Assembly: GCA_017964485.1 (NCBI GenBank)
Contig: JAGCRW010000038.1
Coordinates: 1 to 64,000 of the forward strand
From: Muribaculaceae bacterium
GTDB taxonomy: Bacteria; Bacteroidota; Bacteroidia; Bacteroidales; Muribaculaceae
Length of the DNA stretch: 64,000 nucleotides
Direction: 5' to 3'
Below the pieces are notes generated by a model. That model was not told the origin of the DNA. It did not search any database and was given only the letters and a program-made list of their open reading frames with translations. Of this stretch, positions 42,572-50,180 are shown piece by piece (the first letter of the stretch is position 1; the number at the start of each line of letters is the position of its first letter). The translations under genes and the position numbers were made by a program.

Positions 42572-43567
42572 ATGAACCAATCAGTTTTCGATGAATTAAC
42601 AGAATTAATTGATGCTTTGCGCGCCGAAACCGAGGCAAGCAGCATCACGCCGGAGCGACTTGGTGCGATCCTTCAGCGCATTGTCGACATCCTACCAGAA
42701 CTTGATGACTCTTCGATTGCCGATGATGCTGCCGCAGCTATCGCTGCAGCTCAGTCAGCTATTACTGCAGCTAACTCAGCTCTTGCTGCTGCCCAGAGCG
42801 CCGAGAGTGCAGTCGGCGACGTTACCAACCAACTTGCAGAACTCGCTAGCAATGTTGCTGATGCAGTAGAGGCAGCCACCTCAGCAATGAGCAGAGCGCA
42901 GACGGCATCTGCTGCAGCTCAACAAGCCACATCCCAGGTGTCACAACTAGCGTCGCGTGTGTCAACCCTTGAATCCTTCAAGACTTCAACAGAGTCAAAA
43001 CTTTCAAAAGTCCCCGAGTATCACAGTGCCACATGGCTCGACAGTGAGGAGGGAGAGTTCGATTCTGAGAATCCCGACCGTAGGCAGCTCGTGCGCTACA
43101 CCTCAATGCTCGATGCCATCGAGGGTGGCAAGAAGCTTATCAAGAAGTATAACATCCTGGCCAATGGCATCGAGATAACAGGCGGCATCATCATCCTCTC
43201 CTTTGTTGAGGTTGATGCAAGCAAGGCAATCAAGATGAGTGTCTATCGTGTGTCGCGACCCAGCGGTGCAAACTATTGCGTCGTAGACAAGATGTTGCTG
43301 CCGTTACCATTCTATGATGCAACATGGGCAATGAGATATGGTGGCGGTCGTGAGCAGATGGATGAGTTCATCAACGTGACCCAGGCTTCTCCACGATGCC
43401 TGATGATAGCCGACAATCTGCCGATAGTGTGGGCTACACGCCGAAACAACGACGTTGTGCAATTTGCCACAATGTTGTATGATGGGATGCGCATCTATAC
43501 CGTAGAGTATAGCAGCAGCACAGGCGAGACTAACACCACTTATGAGGATAAGAGATTTATTGTATAA
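42572..43567 (+). CDS. Tail fibre protein, coiled-coil type
   Basis: A 331-residue protein. Residues 35-140 are Ala/Ser-rich heptads (AAIAAAQSAITAANSALAAA and similar), the sign of a trimeric coiled-coil shaft, followed by a globular C-terminal domain (TWLDSEEGEFDSENPDRRQL, SSSTGETNTTYEDKRFIV). It is probably the proximal fibre or adaptor to receptor-binding proteins. Confidence 0.75.
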   Translation: MNQSVFDELTELIDALRAETEASSITPERLGAILQRIVDILPELDDSSIADDAAAAIAAAQSAITAANSALAAAQSAESAVGDVTNQLAELASNVADAVEAATSAMSRAQTASAAAQQATSQVSQLASRVSTLESFKTSTESKLSKVPEYHSATWLDSEEGEFDSENPDRRQLVRYTSMLDAIEGGKKLIKKYNILANGIEITGGIIILSFVEVDASKAIKMSVYRVSRPSGANYCVVDKMLLPLPFYDATWAMRYGGGREQMDEFINVTQASPRCLMIADNLPIVWATRRNNDVVQFATMLYDGMRIYTVEYSSSTGETNTTYEDKRFIV

Positions 43568-43586
43568 CAATTAATAAGTTAAGTTT

Positions 43587-44930
43587 ATGACAAAACTAAT
43601 TAACGTTAAGCTGCAGGAGATTCACGAAGGAAAGCGTGACTACCTGCGTTATAAGGGACGTGATGGTCGACATCACTTCCTTGACACGAAGGAGATGCCC
43701 GACAGTGACACCAACAGCGTCACCTATGGGCAGCTCGTGGAAATGCGCACAGCTGCGCTCTTGGAACCTGGAATGCTTTATCGCATCACAGACTATGCAA
43801 CAACAACAGTGCAGGAGAACACCCGCTCAGCCGGCCACAACTTCGACGTTGTTGTGATGGCACTCGATAGCAAGACTCTTGCTGAGCGTGCATGGGCGAT
43901 GCCACACGAGGGCGATGAGTACTTCAAGGATTCTAAGCTCGAGGCGTGGCAGTTGTGGTATTGTCTCGACAACGACACCGACCGTTTTGCTTGGGCTGAC
44001 GACGAGAATGGCAAGGGGGTTATCTATCGCATGATTGACGAATGGAACAACGATTGTCCTTACGACTTCAAGAATATTCAGTTTAAGCGAGCCTTGACTG
44101 ATGGCGAGTATGATCCCGATGAAGGCGAGGATGTTTGGTGCTATACCTTTACATGGATTGACGAAGATGACGAAGCTCAAGATGCATCTGTCTTATGTCA
44201 AAATATTGGCGGTGACGAAGGTTTTGTTTATGGCGTCCATGACAATTCGATGCTTCCCTGCATTGAATATGATTTCTATCCCGAAGAGCATAGCGACAAG
44301 CTAGCCTTTGCGCTAAACGACAACGTCTTTATCTCGAGTTATGAATATGAAGGCGGAGTCTTCTATGGAATTTATGGGAATCATTTCGGCTCTAGCTGTT
44401 ATAGCAACACCTTTGGGAACAACTGCGGCGGAAACACCTTTGGGAACTACTGCGACGGAAACACCTTTGGGAACTACTGCTACAACAACTCGTTTGGGAA
44501 CGATTGTTACTATAACACCTTTGGGAACGGCTGCTCCGGCAACACCTTTGGGAACTACTGCTACAACAACTCGTTTGGGAACTATTGCTTTGGCAATACC
44601 TTTGGGAACAACAACTATCGCAACACGTTTGGGAACGATTGCGGCAATAACAAGTTTGGGAACAATTTCTTGTCTAGCTCAATAGGAGATTACGTGAATA
44701 ATGTCAAGGTAAACAAGGACTATGTTCAGTTTATTTTGATAGAGAATGGTAATCAAAATATTACCATAACCAGCTCTGCAACAACCAGTGACACGTTCCG
44801 TATACAGAACTTTGCTATCGCTCTTGGAGTTAACAATGGCGGTGCCGTAAAGACCATCAGTCATAATTCAACTAACAACACATTCAAGACTACTTATCAG
44901 AATGCTAATTCTGATGTCGTGGATGTTTAA
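43587..44930 (+). CDS. Tail fibre protein with 9-residue tandem repeats
   Basis: A 447-residue protein. The N-terminal part (residues 1-260) may attach to the tail. Residues 265-363 hold eleven 9-residue units of the type N(T/S)FGNYCYN, with Phe-Gly nearly invariant and Cys mostly at position 7. These could form a regular beta-solenoid. The coding repeat is 27 bp long and very similar between units (44379-44675). The last 80 residues form a C-terminal domain. It is likely to bind a host receptor. Confidence 0.7.
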   Translation: MTKLINVKLQEIHEGKRDYLRYKGRDGRHHFLDTKEMPDSDTNSVTYGQLVEMRTAALLEPGMLYRITDYATTTVQENTRSAGHNFDVVVMALDSKTLAERAWAMPHEGDEYFKDSKLEAWQLWYCLDNDTDRFAWADDENGKGVIYRMIDEWNNDCPYDFKNIQFKRALTDGEYDPDEGEDVWCYTFTWIDEDDEAQDASVLCQNIGGDEGFVYGVHDNSMLPCIEYDFYPEEHSDKLAFALNDNVFISSYEYEGGVFYGIYGNHFGSSCYSNTFGNNCGGNTFGNYCDGNTFGNYCYNNSFGNDCYYNTFGNGCSGNTFGNYCYNNSFGNYCFGNTFGNNNYRNTFGNDCGNNKFGNNFLSSSIGDYVNNVKVNKDYVQFILIENGNQNITITSSATTSDTFRIQNFAIALGVNNGGAVKTISHNSTNNTFKTTYQNANSDVVDV

Positions 44931-44942
44931 AATCAAATAGTT

Positions 44943-45173
44943 ATGAACACAATCGACAATCAACATTACCAAGCAGAAAAAGGCTGCTTTGTTGTCCGCA
45001 AAAGTGACCAAGTGATTATGGGTGAGGCTATTGACCTCGGCAGTGAAGATTCAATCGAGAACTACGAGGACCAGCCTTATACCGATGAGTCCTACCGCGA
45101 GTTTTATGCATCTATCGGCATCGATGTTGATGCTCAAAACCGCACAAAAAATCGCAAGGGGAAAAGCTCGTGA
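44943..45173 (+). CDS. Small protein at the end of the tail fibre cluster
   Basis: A 76-residue acidic protein (ENYEDQPYTDESYREFYASI) with a basic tail (NRTKNRKGKSS). No domain recognised. It may be a fibre assembly chaperone, since it directly follows the fibre gene. Confidence 0.5.
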   Translation: MNTIDNQHYQAEKGCFVVRKSDQVIMGEAIDLGSEDSIENYEDQPYTDESYREFYASIGIDVDAQNRTKNRKGKSS

Positions 45174-45213
45174 TGCCAATATGATGCCATGACGAGCAAT
45201 CAATATGGCATCA
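45164..45213. repeat. Overlapping inverted repeats beside the integrase
   Basis: TGATGCCAT (45182-45190) and ATGGCATCA (45205-45213) are perfect inverted arms 14 bp apart. A second overlapping pair is GCTCGT / ACGAGC at 45166 to 45197. They lie between tail fibre genes and the inward-facing integrase and could be a recombination site or RNA structure. Confidence 0.4.
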
Positions 45214-45238
45214 GCCCCTACTAGCTTATAGGAAAGGC

Positions 45239-45277
45239 AGTGGTGCAACCGTATTGAGTTCAATCGGTTGCGCCACT
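45239..45277. terminator. Bidirectional hairpin between convergent genes
   Basis: AGTGGTGCAACCG (45239-45251) pairs with CGGTTGCGCCACT (45265-45277) with one wobble pair. It separates the tail fibre genes from the integrase reading towards them. Confidence 0.65.
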
Positions 45278-45323
45278 TCTTATGTCCAAAAGCGATTAGT
45301 TGTTCCCAAACTTTATCAGCGAG

Positions 45324-46496
45324 TTAAGCTTGCAAATCGTTGCTGCCTTTACTCTTGCGAGACTTTCGAAGAACTTTTTTAATGTCGCTGGCGATTGTCC
45401 TCTTGTCAACTTCTCCGTAGATTTGAGTGGTGGCCAGCTTCTGATGACCAAGCATTTTCTGAACCGATGTGATTGGCACACCCATCTGTAGCATGAGTGT
45501 TGCGAATGTGTGTCTCGAAGTGTGAAAAGTGAATTTGCCTTCGATCTTTGCTTTCTGGAAAATTGCCTTCAGATTTTTATTTACGGTAGCATTTGTGCCG
45601 AGCTTGCGAGTGAGGCGTTCAATGCTTCCATATCTATCGATGATGGCGATGGCCTTGCCATCGAATACCTCGCTGGCTGGTATCTCTACGGTGAAGTTGG
45701 TCTTGACCATCTTCTTCGTGATCCAACCTTTAGCAATCTCGCTACTCCTGAGTGTAACGAGGTCGCTGAAGCGAAGCCCGGTGTAACAGCAAAACAGAAA
45801 GGCATCGCGGACGGTGGCAACTGGTCCGCTCACAACCAGGTTCTCAATCTTGTTGAGTTGCTTGGTTGTGAGGAAGCCTTTCTTGCTGTTCATGGGCGGG
45901 ATCTTGAAAAGGTCAAAGGGATTCTTGGCGATGATATCGCGTTTGTACGCCTCGTTTAGAATTGCTTTGACCTGGCGCAATCTCCCTACTCTGGTGTTGT
46001 GTGCGATGCCGCTAAGGTGCATCCATCGGTCATAGCGGTTGATTAAATCATAGTCTATGTCCGTGAGAAGCACACCATGCCGAAACTTCTCCAAATTATT
46101 GAACAGTGTCTCATACCCTGCAATCGTGCGAGCTTTGCGCTCCGAGGCCGTGACGATGGAGCGCGCGAAGTCGATGAAGGTAGATGATGGCGCAGCAGCT
46201 TCACGGATCGCTCGGCGCATAGTGTCGAGCGACGGGTAGATGCCACGCTTGATGTAGTCAATCTCTATCCTCTCGAGGCGAGACTTGTAGTCATTGATAA
46301 CAAAGTTGTATTCATCAGCCATAGGATGATCCACAACCACTCCCTGGTTCCATTGCTTCGGCTCGATGTGGATGTGCGTGGTGAAATAGATGCGGCTGCC
46401 ATGCTGCAGCATCTCGATTTGAACAAGCGCCTTGCCGTGCTTGTCAAGGCGATGGGCGCGGTTGAATACCGCTCGATACTGAATCTTCGTGTACAT
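45324..46496 (-). CDS. Tyrosine recombinase (canonical, Bacteroidota type)
   Basis: A 390-residue integrase. N-terminal arm-binding domain (residues 1-85), SAM-like core-binding domain (about 100-195), catalytic domain with TGLRFSDL (Arg I), HTSRHTFA (H-x-x-R) and LGHQKLATTQIYGEV (box III His and Tyr nucleophile). All active residues are present. It is not the integrase next to attR. It may be a second integrase or act on a site beside the tail fibre genes. Confidence 0.9.
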   Translation of the reverse strand: MYTKIQYRAVFNRAHRLDKHGKALVQIEMLQHGSRIYFTTHIHIEPKQWNQGVVVDHPMADEYNFVINDYKSRLERIEIDYIKRGIYPSLDTMRRAIREAAAPSSTFIDFARSIVTASERKARTIAGYETLFNNLEKFRHGVLLTDIDYDLINRYDRWMHLSGIAHNTRVGRLRQVKAILNEAYKRDIIAKNPFDLFKIPPMNSKKGFLTTKQLNKIENLVVSGPVATVRDAFLFCCYTGLRFSDLVTLRSSEIAKGWITKKMVKTNFTVEIPASEVFDGKAIAIIDRYGSIERLTRKLGTNATVNKNLKAIFQKAKIEGKFTFHTSRHTFATLMLQMGVPITSVQKMLGHQKLATTQIYGEVDKRTIASDIKKVLRKSRKSKGSNDLQA

Positions 46497-46534
46497 AGTT
46501 TAATTGATTTTAGATCTTACTCTATAATAAAACA

Positions 46535-46604
46535 CCTCCCCACCAGCAACAAAGCCGGTGGGGAGGTTTCGGAGCAAAAAAGTCTCGATTGCTCGAGACT
46601 TTTT
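46535..46604 (-). terminator. Two adjacent hairpins upstream of the integrase
   Basis: CCTCCCCACC/GGTGGGGAGG (46535-46544 with 46557-46566) and AAAAAGTCTCGA/TCGAGACTTTTT (46577-46588 with 46593-46604) are both perfect. On the minus strand the second ends in a T run and closes the gene at 46606; the first follows it and is also T-flanked. Confidence 0.8.
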
Positions 46605-46605
46605 G

Positions 46606-47115
46606 CTATCGCTTGATAATTTCATCAAGTGTTAAGTTGGGTTTTACTCTGTGGATTTTCTCTGCAATCTCTCTGCCCCAAATTCTATAGATGATGTGTA
46701 ATGGCTCTGCGTCTCCGTCCCAATCGTACATATATTCGTGGTTGTTGCACTCATAAAAATAAACTTCTTGGGGGTCGCATTCAGCAGCTATTAATTTGTC
46801 TTTGTCTGCGTAGAAAGCAAAAAACCTTTCTATATCTTTGAGACTTGCGCCAAACATTCCAGATATTGCGCTTACTCTTTTCACCTTCTCTCCATCCTTG
46901 ATAAAACCTCTCTTTACAAGCATTTTATAACCTTCATCAAATTGCTTGTTGCTGAATGCCCAAAAAATTCCATAATCTTCTGAGTTCGGGTGCTTCTCGG
47001 TTAGTTCCTGGTAACGTTTCACGGTCTTTGCGTTGCGCATATATATTGCGCCTTCACAGTCCCAATCATAGCAATAAATCAAATTGCCCACCTTGTAATC
47101 TTGTGATAAATCCAT
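46606..47115 (-). CDS. DUF7659-like protein
   Basis: A 169-residue protein rich in Trp, Tyr and acidic residues (DLSQDYKVGNLIYCYDWDC, DYGIFWAFSNKQFDEGYKML). I recognise it as like DUF7659 proteins of Bacteroidota mobile elements. No catalytic motif. It is the last of three minus-strand genes and ends at a terminator. An accessory function such as anti-defence is possible but not shown. Confidence 0.55.
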   Translation of the reverse strand: MDLSQDYKVGNLIYCYDWDCEGAIYMRNAKTVKRYQELTEKHPNSEDYGIFWAFSNKQFDEGYKMLVKRGFIKDGEKVKRVSAISGMFGASLKDIERFFAFYADKDKLIAAECDPQEVYFYECNNHEYMYDWDGDAEPLHIIYRIWGREIAEKIHRVKPNLTLDEIIKR

Positions 47116-47169
47116 AATGATTAGTTTTTGTGGTGGGCGATTGCTCGCCCACCTTGTTAGATAATAATG

Positions 47170-47481
47170 TTATTTGTTCTCGGTGTTAGTGTCCTCTTTC
47201 TTGGCGGTGCGCTTGCGTGTGCCTTTCTTCTTGGGTGCGCTCTCAGCTTGTGCCTGTGCGCTCTCGGGCTTGCTTGCCTTGACGTCTGCCATCAGCTTGC
47301 CATAGACTCCCTTAGGGATGATGGCATTAAAACGCTTGCGGAGGATGAAGGCGTAACGTAACGCCTTGAGGGGGTTGGCGAAGTAAAACTCCTCGCTCTT
47401 GTTGTTGTCCTCACTGCGGTAAACGTGCCAAAACATACCGCTTTTTAACTCTCTCTTCGATGCTAAAACTAGATTTGCCAT
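47170..47481 (-). CDS. Hypothetical protein with Lys-rich tail
   Basis: A 103-residue protein: a folded half (KSGMFWHVYRSEDNNKSEEF, NPLKALRYAFILRKRF) and a highly basic, Lys/Thr/Glu-rich C-terminus (APKKKGTRKRTAKKEDTN) that could bind nucleic acid. Same operon as the DUF7659 gene. Confidence 0.55.
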   Translation of the reverse strand: MANLVLASKRELKSGMFWHVYRSEDNNKSEEFYFANPLKALRYAFILRKRFNAIIPKGVYGKLMADVKASKPESAQAQAESAPKKKGTRKRTAKKEDTNTENK

Positions 47482-47493
47482 AGTTGTTAGAAT

Positions 47494-47739
47494 TTAGAAA
47501 ATTTTATAAATGTTGATATAACTCACTTGGATGCCCATCTCAAAGGCGATGCTCTCTGCCTTTTCGCTTGCGCTTTCCTCGTTGATTGCTTCAATCTCGA
47601 TAGTTATTACCTCGTTGTCCAAGTCTACCAAGTCGGCAGAATAATTATTGGATGCGGAAGAGCGGTAATCTTTTTTATTTACCTTGTCTGCAGCCATGAC
47701 TGGCGAGAAACTAAATGATATGTTAACAGATGATGTCAT
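47494..47739 (-). CDS. Hypothetical protein
   Basis: An 81-residue protein (VNISFSFSPVMAADKVNKKD, DLDNEVITIEIEAINEESAS), probably a small beta-alpha fold. It is the first gene of the three-gene unit. No family recognised. Confidence 0.5.
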   Translation of the reverse strand: MTSSVNISFSFSPVMAADKVNKKDYRSSASNNYSADLVDLDNEVITIEIEAINEESASEKAESIAFEMGIQVSYINIYKIF

Positions 47740-47811
47740 AGTGTTGTGAAATTTAGATGTGAATAATTTTTGTCTACGTTGTCGCGTATAATCTTTTTAC
47801 ACTGCAACATA

Positions 47812-47956
47812 AGTGAGGCGAGGGAAGCGAATGTATGCAAGGATCTGCCGAGAAAAATCTATCGCTTGCGACATGAAAAATTTATGCGAAGCTTCAATTT
47901 TTTTAGATTTTTCTCAGGCAGACCCGACCTGGTCCTTGCAGTGAGCGTCTCGCACT
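47812..47956. repeat. 145-bp imperfect fold-back element
   Basis: Arms pair at AGTG (47812) with CACT (47953-47956), GCAAGGA (47837-47843) with TCCTTGC (47933-47939), CTGCC (47845-47849) with GGCAG (47917-47921), and GAGAAAAATCT (47850-47860) with AGATTTTTCTC (47905-47915). The loop is about 44 nt. A promoter-like TAACTTTG (47956-47963) abuts the right end and points to the larger fold-back at 48126. Confidence 0.6.
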
Positions 47957-47963
47957 AACTTTG
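47956..47963 (+). promoter_or_regulatory. Candidate promoter facing the fold-back region
   Basis: TAACTTTG fits the -7 consensus, with CTTG about 18 bp upstream (47935-47938). No gene follows on the plus strand for 2 kb, so any transcript would be noncoding and would include 48126-48625. Confidence 0.4.
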
Positions 47964-48125
47964 TAGTGGAAAATAGTTATACAGCAGCGACGGCGTGGGC
48001 GAAAATCACATCTGACAACACCATGCATCATCACATATCAGTCTCGCTGGCTGGCAGCAGATAAGGTCTGATAGATTTATAAGCTTTGCTTATACCTCTC
48101 TCCTTTGCTTGCAAAGGGATTTAGG

Positions 48126-48625
48126 CAATGGGTGTGAGTGTGGTGGCGCGTGATGGGCGGAGTGAGGTCAGCGTAGAGTCGTAGAGTGTTGCGCTGCCAT
48201 GCTCCCTTTCAACGAAAAGCATGTAGCGGAAATCGGAGCGGCGACAAAGTGCGGAAATGGAAGAAGTAGAGTGTGTGAAATGGAACCTTTAGGGGTTGCG
48301 ATGGTGTTTCAACGCATCGGGCAGGAGCGTTCCCCGATTGAGACAACAAAGTGCGACGACACCCCACGCCTACGAAGGAGGATGGGGTGTCGGTGCATCT
48401 TGGTGGCCAAACACGTGGGGATTTAGAGAGTGCCGGATGCTTACCATCGCATGCCCCGTCAAAAGTGGAATGTAACACTCTCTATGCTTCTGGAATGGAG
48501 CGACGTCGGAGCAGCACCGATTTCGCTTGATGCGTGGGTTGCGTGGCAGCATTAGCAACTTTCTTCGACTCTGTAAGCCGACCTCATGCAGCGATTGTAT
48601 TGCGACACTTGCTTCACACCCATTG
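48126..48625. ncRNA. 500-bp rod-like fold-back element, candidate noncoding RNA
   Basis: The two halves are an imperfect inverted repeat over the whole 500 bp, about 60-65% matched by eye. Perfect blocks: CAATGGGTGTGA with TCACACCCATTG at the ends (48126-48137, 48614-48625), TGAGGTC/GACCTCA, AGAGTCG/CGACTCT, GTTGC/GCAAC, AAATCGG/CCGATTT, AGAGTGT/ACACTCT, TGCGATGGT/ACCATCGCA, and CGACACCCCA/TGGGGTGTCG (48357-48366, 48383-48392) at the centre. Their midpoints all fall within 5 bp. No gene is credible inside; an RNA from either strand would fold into one long rod with small internal loops. The rest of the 47740-48652 gap holds the 145-bp fold-back and a promoter. Confidence 0.6.
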
Positions 48626-48652
48626 GGGGTTGTGGGTGGGGAGATAATATGA

Positions 48653-49837
48653 TTACAAAGAACCTTCCCAATTCAGAAGTTTGGGGTTCGCTTTGTCAAT
48701 GTGATGCGTGTAAAGTTCAGTAATGGATAGCGAGCTGTGGCGCGCTTGATCTCTCACTGTGATGCTTGCGATGTTTTTCTCGAGCATTTCGGTGATTCCC
48801 GTGTCCTTCAGCGAGTAGAATTGATATTCCTTACGGAATCCTAATGCCTTCCTCACTTTCTCCCAGTGGTGCCTAAATACAACAGTGTCTATCATCTTCC
48901 AGCCTGGACGTAACATATTAGAAAAAATATAGCACGAGGCCTCGTGCTCGAAGATGCCGAGGTCTCGGGCTGTCATGATTACTTTCTTGGGAAGTGTAAC
49001 GACCATTGTTACGTGATTTTTGCTTGCGTCGGCTGGAATGGTGATAGTGCATTCCTTAATGTTAATCATTCCAATCTTCAGCCTGGTCATTTCGACCGGG
49101 CGAATGAAGCAGTTATATAGAAGTTGGCACGCTAGGAGGAAGTGCGGGTCGTTCTCGCTAACCCATTCGTGGATTCGTTTGACAATTGGCAAAGGAATTA
49201 TTTCTCGCTGTTTTTTCATATATCGCTTGTCGATAAATGTGATGCCGTCCGTGGGGCGGTATTGCAAATAATTGTGGCCGACACACCAACCGCTTAATAC
49301 CGCAAGCCATGAGAGATAATTATTCCTGGTTCTAGCTCCGTTATCCCTTTCAACAAAGATGTGGTCTAAGAACCGAGTTATATATCCTTTGTCGAACTGA
49401 TAAAGGTAATATATCGGTGCCAAATCTTTGATATATTCTCGCAGATTCTTTATGTAGGACTTGTATCCAACGTATGTGAGTTTGCGGTAGTTCCCTGAGT
49501 TATACATCTTGTCTATGTAAGCCTCATAGCTGTTCAGCACCTCTTGGATTGTCATCAGGTTGCTGCAGTCCTGTTCCAACCACGGATTCCAGCCTTCCGA
49601 GAGTTGTTGTGAAATCCTTTTCATAACGTCTCTCGCATAGGCACGTCTCTTTTTTGTGTTCTTAATCCGATTGATTTTGATGCGCTTCCGACGCAGCTTG
49701 TTCTCTGCTGGGTCGAAGGCATAAAACTCAATATACCATGTCGCTCCTTCGCGAAGGACCGGCATAGTATATTGCTTAACGAAATCGGTGTTCTTGTGTA
49801 CAGAAGAATCGTTACTGTGGTTGGGAAAATGTAACAT
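48653..49837 (-). CDS. int: Tyrosine integrase next to attR
   Basis: A 394-residue protein and the probable integrase of this prophage, since it lies 137 bp from attR. N-terminal arm domain (VLREGATWYIEFYAFDPAEN), core-binding domain, catalytic part with NCFIRPVEMTRL (Arg I), LKDTGITEM where box II H-x-x-R is expected, and ARHSSLSITELYTHH with the Tyr nucleophile. The second Arg is replaced. Such changes occur in this Bacteroidota integrase group. The gene reads away from attR towards the fold-back region. Confidence 0.88.
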   Translation of the reverse strand: MLHFPNHSNDSSVHKNTDFVKQYTMPVLREGATWYIEFYAFDPAENKLRRKRIKINRIKNTKKRRAYARDVMKRISQQLSEGWNPWLEQDCSNLMTIQEVLNSYEAYIDKMYNSGNYRKLTYVGYKSYIKNLREYIKDLAPIYYLYQFDKGYITRFLDHIFVERDNGARTRNNYLSWLAVLSGWCVGHNYLQYRPTDGITFIDKRYMKKQREIIPLPIVKRIHEWVSENDPHFLLACQLLYNCFIRPVEMTRLKIGMINIKECTITIPADASKNHVTMVVTLPKKVIMTARDLGIFEHEASCYIFSNMLRPGWKMIDTVVFRHHWEKVRKALGFRKEYQFYSLKDTGITEMLEKNIASITVRDQARHSSLSITELYTHHIDKANPKLLNWEGSL

Positions 49838-49897
49838 TTTTTTATGACATTTCTTGTGGAAACGCCAAGGTTAAACTTTACTGCAGCGGAATCGGTG

Positions 49898-49916
49898 TTG
49901 TCCCGTTTTTGTCCCG
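49898..49916. other. Candidate integrase arm site, left arm of attP
   Basis: TTGTCCCGTTTTTGTCCCG, identical to 7628-7646; 58 bp from the attR core. Confidence 0.5.
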
Positions 49917-49935
49917 CTTAATTTTTAAAATTAGG

Positions 49936-49964
49936 GTTAATCGGCTTATTGAAAGCCGATTAAC
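49936..49964 (-). terminator. Phage-supplied hairpin downstream of tRNA-Pro
   Basis: A perfect 12-bp stem GTTAATCGGCTT / AAGCCGATTAAC (49936-49947 with 49953-49964), loop ATTGA. On the minus strand it lies 10 bp after the tRNA 3' end and is followed by an AT-rich stretch. It may replace the native terminator left at 7495-7532. Confidence 0.6.
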
Positions 49965-49973
49965 GCCTAATAG

Positions 49974-49991
49974 GTCGGGGTGAGAGGACTC
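49974..49991. other. attR attachment site
   Basis: GTCGGGGTGAGAGGACTC overlaps the 3' end of the tRNA-Pro gene and matches attL (7541-7558) at 17 of 18 positions. Phage lies to the left, host to the right. Confidence 0.88.
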
Positions 49992-50048
49992 GAACTTCCG
50001 ACCTCCACGTCCCGAACGTGGCGCGCTAACCAACTGTGCTACACCCCG
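49975..50048 (-). tRNA. tRNA-Pro (anticodon CGG)
   Basis: Read on the minus strand, the acceptor stem is CGGGGTG / CACCCCG with discriminator A, D-arm with AGTTGGTTAG, anticodon stem CCACG / CGTGG with loop TTCGGGA (anticodon CGG) and T-arm GTTCGAGTC. No CCA is encoded. The gene is intact because the prophage att core restores its 3' end. Confidence 0.93.
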
Positions 50049-50180
50049 AACTCGTTGTAAAGGGACGCTTTATAAGTGCCCTTTTCAGGCTGCAAAGGTA
50101 ATAAAAATCTTTCAATTATAGTCTCTTTGTGCCGAAAAAACTATATCTTTGCACTCAGGAAACAAAAAACACAGAGAATT

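Larger units (their letters stand above)
7541..49991. mobile_element. Complete prophage integrated in tRNA-Pro(CGG)
   Basis: The boundaries are the 18-bp repeat GTCGGGGTGAGAGGANTC at 7541-7558 and 49974-49991; the right copy is the 3' end of an intact tRNA gene. A tyrosine integrase gene ends at 49837, next to attR. Between the ends lie immunity, replication, tail, lysis, head, packaging, connector and tail fibre genes. Large terminase, portal, capsid, protease and tape measure genes are all intact, so the element could be a functional siphovirus-type prophage (a tape measure protein is present and I saw no contractile sheath). Confidence 0.93.

Noticed and set aside
44379..44675. Regular 27-bp repeats considered as CRISPR array or diversity-generating repeat
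   Set aside because: They are contiguous, without spacers, and code for a clean 9-residue protein repeat; no cas genes and no reverse transcriptase are in the window.
47812..47956. Smaller fold-back considered as an integron attC site
   Set aside because: No GTTRRRY/RYYYAAC core pair at the ends, no integron integrase and no cassette genes nearby.
48199..48558. Open frames inside the 500-bp fold-back
   Set aside because: They have shadow-like composition (many Pro, Arg, Ser) and the pairing of the two halves explains the sequence better.
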